From the NCBI GenBank assembly GCA_964350195.1, contig CAYGJB010000004.1:1-64000 (forward strand): a stretch of DNA of 64,000 nt. The letters are read 5' to 3'. The position numbers were made by a program, and so were the translations under genes. This stretch comes from JAJCZB01 sp964350195. GTDB taxonomy: Bacteria; Babelota; Babeliae; Babelales; Vermiphilaceae. The notes below the pieces were generated by a model. That model did no database searches. It saw only the letters and a program-made list of their open reading frames with translations, and was not told where the DNA came from. This document shows positions 1-8,596 of the stretch, one piece after another (within the stretch, counting starts at the first letter, position 1; every line of letters starts with the position of its first letter).

Positions 1-76
1 TACGATGATTTCAAACTTTTTTCAATCTAATTAATTTCCTGATTCAACTAATTATATGTATTTTGGAGGTTATTTG

Positions 77-475
77 ATGAATATATTAGCTATTCTTTTG
101 TTCTTTACTACGATAGCATGTGCTATGGAGGAGCGTTCAAATAAGTATATTTATATTGAGGGCAATCCGCAGAAGGCGATAGGTCTTCAGGGGCAAGTGA
201 GAAGAGATAAAGATGGCTTGGCAACCTATACGACTGTAGAAGGCGTGATAATTTTTCAAGAAAAAGTTCGTTATCGTCACAAAACATCTCTAAAGTATAG
301 AGGGGAACAGTTTATTTCTAATAGGCCCGAAGGCGCACCTCATGATGGCTATCTAGATTACTGGGAAACCAAAGAGACGATAAAGTGCTTCAAAGGTTGC
401 AGCAGCTGCATTGCAGCTTCATTCTATTATTTAGCTCAAAAGATTTCTTCAATAAAGCATAAAAAAGCTGAGTAA
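77..475 (+). CDS. Small exported protein, unknown function
   Basis: I do not recognise this family. The open frame runs back to 56, but the ATG at 77 has a GGAGG ribosome site a few bases upstream and gives a clean signal peptide of about 16 residues (MNILAILLFF, then ACA before MEER), so I start there. The mature part is about 115 residues, polar and basic. It has a cluster of three cysteines near the C-terminus (KCFKGCSSC) that could form disulfides or bind metal. It stands alone, converges on the HerA-like gene and is closed by a hairpin terminator at 511-542. The signal peptide ending in A-M-E recurs in other exported proteins of this window. Confidence 0.7.
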   Translation: MNILAILLFFTTIACAMEERSNKYIYIEGNPQKAIGLQGQVRRDKDGLATYTTVEGVIIFQEKVRYRHKTSLKYRGEQFISNRPEGAPHDGYLDYWETKETIKCFKGCSSCIAASFYYLAQKISSIKHKKAE

Positions 476-510
476 TTTCTACCAATCGCCTATGGCTGTA
501 TAAATTCATT

Positions 511-542
511 AATAAGAGCCTTTTTTAAGCGGGGCTCTTATT
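511..542 (+). terminator. Rho-independent terminator
   Basis: A perfect 10-bp stem (AATAAGAGCC with GGCTCTTATT) encloses a 12-base loop and is followed by an A/T tract. It lies between the convergent small exported gene and the HerA-like gene. The T-rich tail is on the plus-strand side, so it mainly serves the gene ending at 475. Confidence 0.7.
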
Positions 543-545
543 ATT

Positions 546-2159
546 TTAAAACAGCTCTTTTATCAACTCATCAATATTTTTTTTAGTCACTGAGTCTGCC
601 ATATCCCGATAAAAATCTTCACCATACTCTCTCGTTTGAATTACCACAGGCATGGTAACAGCATGGCCAAGCAAAAGTGCCTGTTTTTTACTATCAAGTG
701 TGGAAAGAATGGTACGTAAATTATGTGCACCAGCAACGCCGGTGAGTACTCCTTGAATATCTTTTTCATCATTTAATTGCGCTACTATTTTGGTACCGAT
801 TTGTGAAAGAATCTCTTCATCGATTCCAGAAGGGCGTTGATCCACAACCAGAAGAGAAACATAGTATTTTCTCATTTCGCGGGCAATGATACCAAAAATA
901 GTTTGACGAGCGGCTTGAGGATTTAAGAATTTATGTGCCTCTTCTACAGTTATCATAAGTTTTTTTGGCTCATCTTCACTACGTTGTGATCCTAAAAACA
1001 GTTCCGTTTTTTCGATATATTTTTTATGAATGCGGCGTGTGATAATATTAGCTATCAAAAGATAAATGAACGTTTGTGTAAAATTGCCAAATTCCACAAT
1101 TACGTTAATTCCCTTATCGATATATTCGATCATTTGATCCATCACTGAATTATCTTTGCGAGCGCCTCCGGACATATTTTTAAAAAAAGGCAGTCGTTCT
1201 ATCCTTTTGAGCTTACGATACAGTGCAGCAATTGATTCTGGATGGGCACCGATGCCGCTTGCAAACTCTTTAATAGTATCTCCTTGCGCTAGCAAGGTAC
1301 TTAGCCATTCATGCTTATACTTTGCAGCAATCAAATAGGCTGCTTCCATTGCCGTGGCATGCAAGTTGAGTTCTCCTTGCAAAGAAAGAATATCTTCCAC
1401 TTGCACTGCCTGATATGGAATGACTATTTCTACATCTGGATTGCCGCCACGCCTGCGCGTGGAATCTGGATCAAGTGAAAAAATTACGACTTTATCTGGA
1501 AATAATGTTTTTAGGCCTTTTACGAACGATTGTTCTTTCCCTTCTTTGCGTGCCTGCAGCCCATATTCGCTATGCATATCAAAAATTACATTTACAGCCT
1601 TTTCATTTTTAATAAGTCCAGCTAAAACTAAACGGGTTAAAAATGTTTTACCAGTACCTGTTTTTCCAAAAATGCCATTCGATCGTTCGGTGAGCCGATC
1701 AAGATTCAGGCATACCGGCGTGTCCATATCAAGAGGAGAGCCGATATTAAAAAATTTTTTGGTTGGCTCTGTCTCGTCGCCAAAGATAAGAGCCACATCT
1801 TTTTGAGTGGCTTCATACACAGATGCAAAGTGAGGCGGAATGGTTTTTACTGGCTTTGGCTGCAGATCTTTACCAAGCATTAGCATTGGTTTTAAAATAG
1901 CAGTGGCATACATATCTTTTTCTGCTAAAAGCTCTGAAAGTAATGTTTCTTCTTTTGAGGGAGGAAACAAAAGAATATCGGGATTGCTTACCTCAAGAGA
2001 GAGGTCGGTTATTAGGCTAAAGAAAGTATGTAAGGATCCTACAATAGATAGAAATTTGCCAGTCTTAATGCTTTCAAGATCGGTACCTGGTGCGATTCGC
2101 ATGGTGAGGCCATCGGTGAGTGATCCAGAAATAATGGTGCCGACTTTGTGTTTATTCAT
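546..2159 (-). CDS. HerA-like DNA translocase/helicase ATPase
   Basis: This 537-residue protein has the HerA/DUF87 layout. A HAS-type beta-barrel occupies roughly residues 1-100, followed by a RecA-like motor with a Walker A motif GKTGTGKT near 165 and a Walker B/EEAH motif (ITVEEAHKF) near 410. A late DQRPSG segment matches the sensor/arginine-finger region of HerA hexamers. HerA in archaea works with the nuclease NurA in DNA end resection, and bacterial homologues act in repair or in Sir2-HerA-type defence. No NurA or SIR2 gene is adjacent; the upstream neighbours on this strand are atpC and atpD, 135 bases away. The family call is firm, the cellular role is not. A modest AAGAGA ribosome site precedes the ATG. 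Confidence 0.85.
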   Translation of the reverse strand: MNKHKVGTIISGSLTDGLTMRIAPGTDLESIKTGKFLSIVGSLHTFFSLITDLSLEVSNPDILLFPPSKEETLLSELLAEKDMYATAILKPMLMLGKDLQPKPVKTIPPHFASVYEATQKDVALIFGDETEPTKKFFNIGSPLDMDTPVCLNLDRLTERSNGIFGKTGTGKTFLTRLVLAGLIKNEKAVNVIFDMHSEYGLQARKEGKEQSFVKGLKTLFPDKVVIFSLDPDSTRRRGGNPDVEIVIPYQAVQVEDILSLQGELNLHATAMEAAYLIAAKYKHEWLSTLLAQGDTIKEFASGIGAHPESIAALYRKLKRIERLPFFKNMSGGARKDNSVMDQMIEYIDKGINVIVEFGNFTQTFIYLLIANIITRRIHKKYIEKTELFLGSQRSEDEPKKLMITVEEAHKFLNPQAARQTIFGIIAREMRKYYVSLLVVDQRPSGIDEEILSQIGTKIVAQLNDEKDIQGVLTGVAGAHNLRTILSTLDSKKQALLLGHAVTMPVVIQTREYGEDFYRDMADSVTKKNIDELIKELF

Positions 2160-2255
2160 TAAATTTTTCTCTTAAGGCTATTTTTATAGAACTTTGGCTA
2201 AGATGCGTTAAGTAGCTGGTTACTGGGACAAATAAAGCGTTTAGAAGAAAGCTAG

Positions 2256-2291
2256 TTATAGGGAGTTTTTTAAGCATAGTAATCCCTATAA
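2256..2291. repeat. Perfect 9-bp inverted repeat, 18-base spacer
   Basis: TTATAGGGA at 2256-2264 is mirrored by TCCCTATAA at 2283-2291, just downstream of atpC and upstream of the HerA-like gene. Neither side has a run of T, so it is not a standard terminator. It could be an operator or an RNA processing structure; its role is unknown. Confidence 0.4.
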
Positions 2292-2294
2292 AAC

Positions 2295-2543
2295 TTATTT
2301 TTCGGCCACCGTCATAACCACAGTTGCGGATTCGCGATTGATGGTCACGATGCCAAATTTTACTGTTACTGTTTCTTGCTTGCCTGTTTTTAATCGAAAG
2401 CTGAGCGCTTTTTTGGGTGACAAAATCATGATAGTGGGGGCATAGCCTTGTTGAATAACGTAATTACCAGTAGGTGTGTTAATCTCAAGCCATGCAACTG
2501 AGTATTCTGAATGATACAGTGGGGTACTGATAACGAGCTTCAT
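2295..2543 (-). CDS. atpC: ATP synthase F1 epsilon subunit, short form
   Basis: At 82 residues this matches only the N-terminal beta-sandwich of F1 epsilon, which normally has 130-140 residues. The helical C-terminal hairpin that in many bacteria inhibits ATP hydrolysis is absent. Its ATG overlaps the atpD stop codon (TAATG), so the two are translationally coupled in the usual beta-epsilon order. The beta-sandwich links the central stalk to the c-ring, so the subunit could still work mechanically. Identification rests on position after atpD, length of the core domain and its strand-rich pattern, since sequence similarity is weak. No other ATP synthase subunits lie in this window. Confidence 0.75.
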   Translation of the reverse strand: MKLVISTPLYHSEYSVAWLEINTPTGNYVIQQGYAPTIMILSPKKALSFRLKTGKQETVTVKFGIVTINRESATVVMTVAEK

Positions 2544-3985
2544 TAATGAGCCTGCAGTTTTTTCGCTTTCTCGATAGCTTCTTTCAAGGAGCCAACCATA
2601 TAGAAGGCATCTTCCGTAAGATTATCAAACTCGCCCGAAATAATACGTGAAAAATCGTCAACCGCTTGCTCCATAGGAACATAGCGGCCTTCAAGCCCAG
2701 TAGCAAATTCTGCAGTGAAGAGTGGCTGAGTTAAAAATTTTTGAATTTTTTTTGCGCGTTTTACGAGCGTTTTGTCTTCTTCTGAAAGTTCATCCATGCC
2801 TAGAATAGCGATCACGTCTTGAAGTTCTTTATACCTTTGTAAAATACGCTGTATTGATTGGGCAACCTTGTAATGTTTATCTCCAACAATTTCAGCCTCT
2901 AGGCCTTTTGAGGTGGATTGCAGTGGGTCAATAGCGGGATAAAGTCCAAGTTCAACAAGTTTTCGTGAAAGCACTGTACTTGCATCTAAATGCATAAATG
3001 TAGTTGCGGGAGCAGGATCGGTAATGTCATCGGCGGGAACGTATACTGCCTGCACAGAGGTTATAGAACCGTTTATCGTATTAGTGATTCGCTCTTGAAA
3101 GGCTCCCATCTCTGTTGCCAATGTTGGTTGATAGCCAACTGCGGATGGTATGCGGCCAAGAAGGGCGGATACTTCAGAGCCTGCTTGTACAAAACGGAAA
3201 ATGTTATCCACAAAGAAAAGCACATCTTTTTTTTCTTTGTCACGGAAATATTCAGCCATAGTGAGGCCAGTGAGACCTACACGCAGACGAGCACCAGGCA
3301 TTTCTCCCATTTGACCAAATACCAATGCGGTTTTTTCAAGAACACCAGATCGCTTCATTTCGAGCCAAAGCTCATTTCCTTCACGTGTTCTTTCACCAAT
3401 GCCAGTGAATACAGAAACACCACCATGTTCTGTGGCGATATTGCGGATAAGTTCTTGTACAATAACTGTTTTTCCCACGCCAGCACCACCAAAAAGACCA
3501 ATTTTTGATCCTTTTACATAAGGACACATAACATCGATAACTTTTATGCCGGTTTCTAGAATTTCATCTTCTAATTTTTGTTCGATAAAAGGAGGGGCAT
3601 CTTTGAAGATAGACCATTTTTCTTTTGATTTGATAGGCTCTTTACCGTCGATTGTATTGCCAAGAACATTGAAGATACGCCCAAGTACCTCTGGGCCCAC
3701 GGGTATTTGAATTGGATGGCCAGTATCGATAACCTGTAGTCCGCGACGAATGCCAAAAATAGATTCGATAACGATGCAACGAACGGCGCCGTCGCCAAGT
3801 TGTTGGGCCACCTCTAGGCTTGCCCGTTGACGTTTTTGAGGACTATCAAAAGGAAGAATTACCTCAAGTTCATTGAGGATATTTGGGGTATGTTCCCGAG
3901 GAAATTGGACATCCATAATCGTACCGCTTATGCGGATTATGTGACCTTGTGCTAACGATGATTTTTTTGCTTGTTCTTGACTCAT
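2543..3985 (-). CDS. atpD: ATP synthase F1 beta subunit
   Basis: This is the catalytic subunit of F1-ATPase (480 residues, normal length), which makes or hydrolyses ATP at the membrane. The P-loop GGAGVGKT lies near residue 165. The downstream DNIFRF segment and the ADDITDPAPATTF region are hallmark catalytic-subunit motifs. The N-terminal beta-barrel and C-terminal helical domain are both present. A ribosome site AAAGG precedes the ATG. The gene leads a two-gene unit with atpC. The genes for alpha, gamma, delta and Fo subunits are not next to it, so the ATP synthase operon is split in this genome, as it is in cyanobacteria, where beta and epsilon also pair off. Confidence 0.96.
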   Translation of the reverse strand: MSQEQAKKSSLAQGHIIRISGTIMDVQFPREHTPNILNELEVILPFDSPQKRQRASLEVAQQLGDGAVRCIVIESIFGIRRGLQVIDTGHPIQIPVGPEVLGRIFNVLGNTIDGKEPIKSKEKWSIFKDAPPFIEQKLEDEILETGIKVIDVMCPYVKGSKIGLFGGAGVGKTVIVQELIRNIATEHGGVSVFTGIGERTREGNELWLEMKRSGVLEKTALVFGQMGEMPGARLRVGLTGLTMAEYFRDKEKKDVLFFVDNIFRFVQAGSEVSALLGRIPSAVGYQPTLATEMGAFQERITNTINGSITSVQAVYVPADDITDPAPATTFMHLDASTVLSRKLVELGLYPAIDPLQSTSKGLEAEIVGDKHYKVAQSIQRILQRYKELQDVIAILGMDELSEEDKTLVKRAKKIQKFLTQPLFTAEFATGLEGRYVPMEQAVDDFSRIISGEFDNLTEDAFYMVGSLKEAIEKAKKLQAH

Positions 3986-4245
3986 ACAAAACCTTTCACC
4001 TACTAAGCTAATCCAAGGTGTGTGGTTTGTAAAGGCTTATAGTTAGCTATTTGGCGTGTAATCGTTTAGGGTGCTATGCCATGACAAAGATGAAAATTTT
4101 TTCTAATTTTGAAAGAGTGAATTAATGAAACGTTTGGGAGTTTTTTAAAAATTGTATGAAATAAAAAATGATACAATGAAAAGAATAGCGCCTAGATAGA
4201 TAAATAAGTGGTAAGTGAGTAATGCTAATTAAGTGATAGTGAACG

Positions 4246-5331
4246 TTATAAATCAAATTTTTTTATGCCATTTTGATCAATCTCCGCCACCAACTCATCA
4301 AGCTCTTTTTGGTTCAATAACCCATCAGTTGCATTAAAGTACTCAAGTACAGCAGCGCTGTTAATTACGCCAGCGCGAATTGCTTGCTCAAGCGATTTTC
4401 CTTTCAATAGCTGGCTTGTGAAAGTTGCGCCAAAGGCATCTCCTGCGCCAACAGTACTCGTTATTTCGATTGGTAAGCTTGGATGATAGAATATTTTTAA
4501 TCCATCCGAGACATATACTCCATCTTCGCCGTTGGTGACCACGGCAATTTTTGGTCCATGCAGATGAATAGCTTTAAAATATTCTTGCAGGATGAAGTTA
4601 ACGTTATTTCGAATGATAGGGGCCTCCAACAGTTCTGGAAGATTTATTCCAGACATAGGTCGAGTAATTTTGTGCTTTTGAGGAAGTAGCTTTTCTGCTA
4701 GTAATGATGCTTCAAATGCATTTAGTATCAAGATATCTATATTAGCCAATGATTCTATGAGCGTTGTTACGTTTTCTGTGAGTTGGCTTGTGCCTGGATT
4801 TACTGCCACTGGAATATGTAATTCTTTAGCTTTGCTGGTGATATATGGCAGCAGTTTGGACGTTTGTTTACTCAACGAAGTGATATAAAGCTGATTGCAA
4901 TCCATTAAATGCTTAATGGGAATGTCTTTTTTTGAAAGAGTGAGATTTGCTGAACGATCAACGAGAATGGCATTATTGCCTGTTGGAGATATGAGGATAT
5001 ATGAGGTGCCGGTGGGTGTGTGGGGTGATTGAATAATATAAGAGTTATCAAGTTTCTTTTTATTCAGTTGTTTGAGAATAAACTCTCCGGCACTATCTTT
5101 GCCTATTTTAGAGCACGGTGCTGCTTTAAGGTCAAGCTTTTTAAAGCAGCACGAACTATTCAATGCGCCTCCGCCAGTTGCATACTGGAGTTTATTTATT
5201 TCAGTTTTACGGCCTTCTTCGAGCATGATGTACATAACCTCTTTGCCGTCTATTTCAAATGCCATAAGCCGCGGATGTTCATATTCAATAAAAAGATCGC
5301 AGATTGCGGAACCGATTGTTAAAATTTTCAT
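4246..5331 (-). CDS. PfkB-family carbohydrate/nucleoside kinase
   Basis: A ribokinase-fold kinase of 361 residues. It begins with ILTIGSAICDLF, carries the glycine pair of motif 1 (GGGALNSS) near residue 50, and has the second PfkB signature TVGAGDAFGATF near residue 310, whose Asp is the catalytic base. The overall pattern resembles adenosine kinase and related sugar kinases; the substrate cannot be fixed from sequence. I reject the longer frame reaching 5403 because its Arg/Lys-rich extension is simply read-through of the lon 3-prime end. The ATG at 5331 overlaps the lon stop as ATGA, so translation is coupled. Adenosine salvage would suit a nucleotide-scavenging lifestyle, but that is inference. 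Confidence 0.85.
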   Translation of the reverse strand: MKILTIGSAICDLFIEYEHPRLMAFEIDGKEVMYIMLEEGRKTEINKLQYATGGGALNSSCCFKKLDLKAAPCSKIGKDSAGEFILKQLNKKKLDNSYIIQSPHTPTGTSYILISPTGNNAILVDRSANLTLSKKDIPIKHLMDCNQLYITSLSKQTSKLLPYITSKAKELHIPVAVNPGTSQLTENVTTLIESLANIDILILNAFEASLLAEKLLPQKHKITRPMSGINLPELLEAPIIRNNVNFILQEYFKAIHLHGPKIAVVTNGEDGVYVSDGLKIFYHPSLPIEITSTVGAGDAFGATFTSQLLKGKSLEQAIRAGVINSAAVLEYFNATDGLLNQKELDELVAEIDQNGIKKFDL

Positions 5332-7697
5332 GCTTGTTTGCTTTTTTTTCTTTTTAGAGGTTCTAGTACTTGCTCTAATACTTCGTCTGCGTGTTCTACC
5401 CAAATCATGTTAATACCTTCTGTAATCTCTTCCATGTCTCTCAAATCATGTTTATTTTTCATAGGTGCAATCACATGAGAAACTTTATTTCTTTTGGCGG
5501 CCAATACTTTTTCTTTTAATCCGCCAATTCGCATCACTTCGCCACGAAGATTAAGTTCTCCTGTCATTGCATAGTTTGCATTGATAGGACGTTTGGTGAA
5601 CGATGATAATATGGCTGAAAGCATAGTAATGCCAGCAGAAGGGCCATCTTTAGGAATTGCTCCTGCGGGAACATGTATATGCAGATCATTATTTTTAAAA
5701 AGTGAATCATTGATGCCAAATCGATTAGCATGAACTCGTGCATAACTTACGGCGGCTTGAGCCGATTCTTTCATTACATCGCCAAGTTGACCAGTGAGTA
5801 GAAGCTTACCGGTTCCTGGAATCAATACAGATTCAATTTTGAGCATATCTCCGCCATATGATGTCCAGGCAAGACCATTCGAGATGCCAACATAATTTCC
5901 ATGGTTATAATTTTCATCTTCAGCAAATACTCTTGGTCCAAGATATTTTTCGATATTATTGATTGAGAAATTGATAGATTTATTTTTTTCCACTATCGAG
6001 CGGGCTTCTTTTGAGCATAGTTTTCTTATGAGGCGTTCAAGCTGTCGTACGCCAGACTCTCGTGTGTAGTTTGCAATGAGGTCATCAATTACTTCATCAT
6101 TGATGGAAACTTTTTCTGGATTTAAGCCTGTATTGAAAATTGCTTTGTTGAGTAAATGCCGTTTGGCTATATTTAGTTTTTCACTAACGGTATAGCCAGA
6201 TAGCTCTATAACTTCCAATCTATCTCGTAAGGGAGCAGGAATAGTGTCCAAACTATTGGCAGTTGCGATAAAAAGAATTTTAGATAGATCAAAAGGAACA
6301 CCGAGATAGTTGTCGTAGAACATATTGTTTTGTTGAGGATCTAGAACTTCAAGCATTGCTGCCGAAGGATCTCCTCTAAAATCTGATCCAATTTTATCAA
6401 GCTCATCAATTACAATGAGTGGATTAGAAGATTCTGCTTTTCTAATTGCTTGAATAAAACGTCCTGGCATTGCGCCAACGTAGGTACGGCGATGGCCGCG
6501 AATTTCAGCCTCATCTTTTACTCCACCCAGAGAAATACGATGATAGGTGCGGCCTAAACTTTTTGCTATCGATTTACCCAAGGAAGTCTTACCAGTGCCC
6601 GGAGGACCCACAAAACATAAAATTGGTGCATAGCCATCCTGTTTTAAATTACGTACTGATATGAAATCCAAAATGCGATCTTTAATCTCTTTTAATCCAT
6701 AATGATCCGCATCCAATACTTCTTTAGCATGCTTGATATCAAGATTATCTTCGGTTTGCTTATTCCAAGGAAGTGCAAAGATCCACTCTAAATAATTACG
6801 CGTAACTGTTGCTTCTAGGGAATCGGGTGCGGTGCGTTCAAGTCGATTTATTTGACGCATCACTTCTTCTTTTACTTCTGGAGTAACCGGTAATGATTCT
6901 AATTTCTCAACCATGGCTTCAATTTCTTCAAGATCATCTTCTCCAAGTTCTTGCTTGATCGCTTTGAGTTGTTCACGAAGATAATACTCTTTTTGAGCTT
7001 TGTTCATGGCTTCACGAGCATTGCTTCTAATCTTTTCCTGAATTTCAGCAACCTCAATTTCTTGATGCAAGTAGTGATAAATAGTTTCCAAAAGCTCTTC
7101 TTGGCTTTCTACTTCAAGCAGCTGCTGGCCTTGTTCAACAGTGAGGTTTAAATGGGATAAGACAAAATCGGCAATTTTTTCGGGATCTTGCATCTTAGAA
7201 AGAATGATATGAAAATCTGGGCTGAATGAATGGCCTGAAGTAGCCATTTTTTCAGCAACCGCTTTGATGCTGCGAATATGAGGTAATAACTGTTCGATGT
7301 CACTATTCTCAAGATGAATAGGCTCTACATGGGCTTGAAGGATATCTTCGTTAGAGATGATGTTTTGTACTTTTCCCTTACCTACTCCCTGGACTAAAAT
7401 CTTGACTCCTCCTTCAGGGATTTTGATCAATCGCATGATAGTGGCTATGGTGCCCACTTGATACAGGTCACTAGTGCCAATTGCGCCTTCGGCAGAATCG
7501 GAAGAATTTTTTGCAGCCAGAAGAAAAATCATTTTTGATTCTTGTAGTGCGTGGTTTACTCCTTTTATAATTTTTTCATCCAATACAAGCAGTGGAACAA
7601 TCATGTTGGGAAAGACTACCACATCCATTGTAGGGATTATTGGTAATATTTCCGGGATGGTTTCCTTGTTTGGTTGGTTGATAATTGTATTGTTCAT
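5328..7697 (-). CDS. lon: ATP-dependent Lon protease
   Basis: A full-length (789 residues) LonA-type protease that degrades misfolded and regulatory proteins in the cytoplasm. The order is an N-terminal substrate-binding LON domain with coiled coil (about 1-300), an AAA+ module with Walker A GPPGTGKT near 365 and Walker B IVIDELDKIG near 430, and a C-terminal serine-lysine protease domain. That domain has the nucleophile in DGPSAG near 690 and the catalytic Lys in the GGLKEK segment some 40 residues on. A strong ribosome site (AAGGGGGAGG) precedes the ATG. It is divergent from the ABC ATPase gene and translationally coupled to the PfkB kinase downstream. Confidence 0.98.
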   Translation of the reverse strand: MNNTIINQPNKETIPEILPIIPTMDVVVFPNMIVPLLVLDEKIIKGVNHALQESKMIFLLAAKNSSDSAEGAIGTSDLYQVGTIATIMRLIKIPEGGVKILVQGVGKGKVQNIISNEDILQAHVEPIHLENSDIEQLLPHIRSIKAVAEKMATSGHSFSPDFHIILSKMQDPEKIADFVLSHLNLTVEQGQQLLEVESQEELLETIYHYLHQEIEVAEIQEKIRSNAREAMNKAQKEYYLREQLKAIKQELGEDDLEEIEAMVEKLESLPVTPEVKEEVMRQINRLERTAPDSLEATVTRNYLEWIFALPWNKQTEDNLDIKHAKEVLDADHYGLKEIKDRILDFISVRNLKQDGYAPILCFVGPPGTGKTSLGKSIAKSLGRTYHRISLGGVKDEAEIRGHRRTYVGAMPGRFIQAIRKAESSNPLIVIDELDKIGSDFRGDPSAAMLEVLDPQQNNMFYDNYLGVPFDLSKILFIATANSLDTIPAPLRDRLEVIELSGYTVSEKLNIAKRHLLNKAIFNTGLNPEKVSINDEVIDDLIANYTRESGVRQLERLIRKLCSKEARSIVEKNKSINFSINNIEKYLGPRVFAEDENYNHGNYVGISNGLAWTSYGGDMLKIESVLIPGTGKLLLTGQLGDVMKESAQAAVSYARVHANRFGINDSLFKNNDLHIHVPAGAIPKDGPSAGITMLSAILSSFTKRPINANYAMTGELNLRGEVMRIGGLKEKVLAAKRNKVSHVIAPMKNKHDLRDMEEITEGINMIWVEHADEVLEQVLEPLKRKKSKQA

Positions 7698-7909
7698 AGC
7701 CCTCCCCCTTAATTGAGCAGCTTAGTTTTCAACGCTTACATATTCCATTGTAGGGGATTCGGTGAATCGGTGACAATAATAATGCTTAAAAAACAGACAT
7801 AAATCTTTGTAAAACAGGCATATCCTGCTAGTCTTATAGGTAATTGATTCACTATTTGATGATTATCGATCAGATCGATCGATTGAGCTTTTTTTTGATG
7901 GGATCTTGC

Positions 7910-8596
7910 ATGCAGACGTCGTTTTTAAAGATGGAAGGTGTCAAAAGAACCTTTCAGGAGGGTCAAGCGGAGGTTTTTGTTCTAGAAAAAGTTTCAGTTA
8001 CTTTTGAGCAAGGGAGAACATATGCTATTACCGGTGTCTCTGGAACGGGTAAATCTACGATAATCCATCTTCTTGCTGGTATAGACGCTCCCACACAAGG
8101 TTTAATTCGCTTTAATGATCGCATACTTTCGAATATGTCTCTCGAGGAGCACAGCCTATTTCTACAAAAAGATGTAGGGCTTCTTTTTCAGCTTCCCTAT
8201 CTAATTAAAGAACTCTCTACGCTTGAAAATATTATGTTTCCTGGTTTTATTGCGGGGATGAAAGAAGCTCAGCTTAAAAAGCATGCGCTTAATCTTTTAA
8301 AGCTCGTTGGGCTTTCTGAAAAAGAACATGCGCAACCAGGATCGCTATCAGGGGGTCAACAAGCTCGAATTGCTCTCGCCAGAGCACTTATCAATAAGCC
8401 AGCCTTCTTGCTTGCAGATGAACCAACAGGTAATTTAGATAAAAAAACAGGCAAAGAGATCGTTTCACTCTTACTTTTTTTGCAAAAAGAATGGGGAATG
8501 GGAATGGTAGTGAGTAGTCACGATGCTTACGTAGCGAATGCCATGCAGGAAAAATATGAATTACATAATGGCTTTCTTACTCGTTTGGATCAATAA
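7910..8596 (+). CDS. ABC transporter ATP-binding protein, LolD/MacB type
   Basis: This is the ATPase subunit of an ABC transporter (228 residues from the chosen start). Walker A is GVSGTGKST, the signature is LSGGQQARIALARAL, Walker B is LLADEPTGNLD and the H-loop is SSHD. The EPTGNLD form and the short length place it in the LolD/MacB/FtsE group, which extracts lipoproteins or couples to FtsX-like permeases. I start at the ATG at 7910 rather than 7844, because family members begin just before the first strand. No permease (LolC/E, FtsX) lies next to it; it is followed by murJ with a TAATG overlap. Its partner must be elsewhere, so the Lol assignment is inferred. Confidence 0.88.
   Translation: MQTSFLKMEGVKRTFQEGQAEVFVLEKVSVTFEQGRTYAITGVSGTGKSTIIHLLAGIDAPTQGLIRFNDRILSNMSLEEHSLFLQKDVGLLFQLPYLIKELSTLENIMFPGFIAGMKEAQLKKHALNLLKLVGLSEKEHAQPGSLSGGQQARIALARALINKPAFLLADEPTGNLDKKTGKEIVSLLLFLQKEWGMGMVVSSHDAYVANAMQEKYELHNGFLTRLDQ

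Noticed and set aside
2990..3508. 172-residue plus-strand open frame inside atpD
   Set aside because: It is antisense to strongly conserved atpD codons, has no family match and no ribosome site.
5332..5403. Arg/Lys-rich N-terminal extension of the PfkB kinase
   Set aside because: These codons lie wholly inside the 3-prime end of lon, and PfkB kinases begin at the glycine-rich first strand, where an ATGA overlap provides the start.
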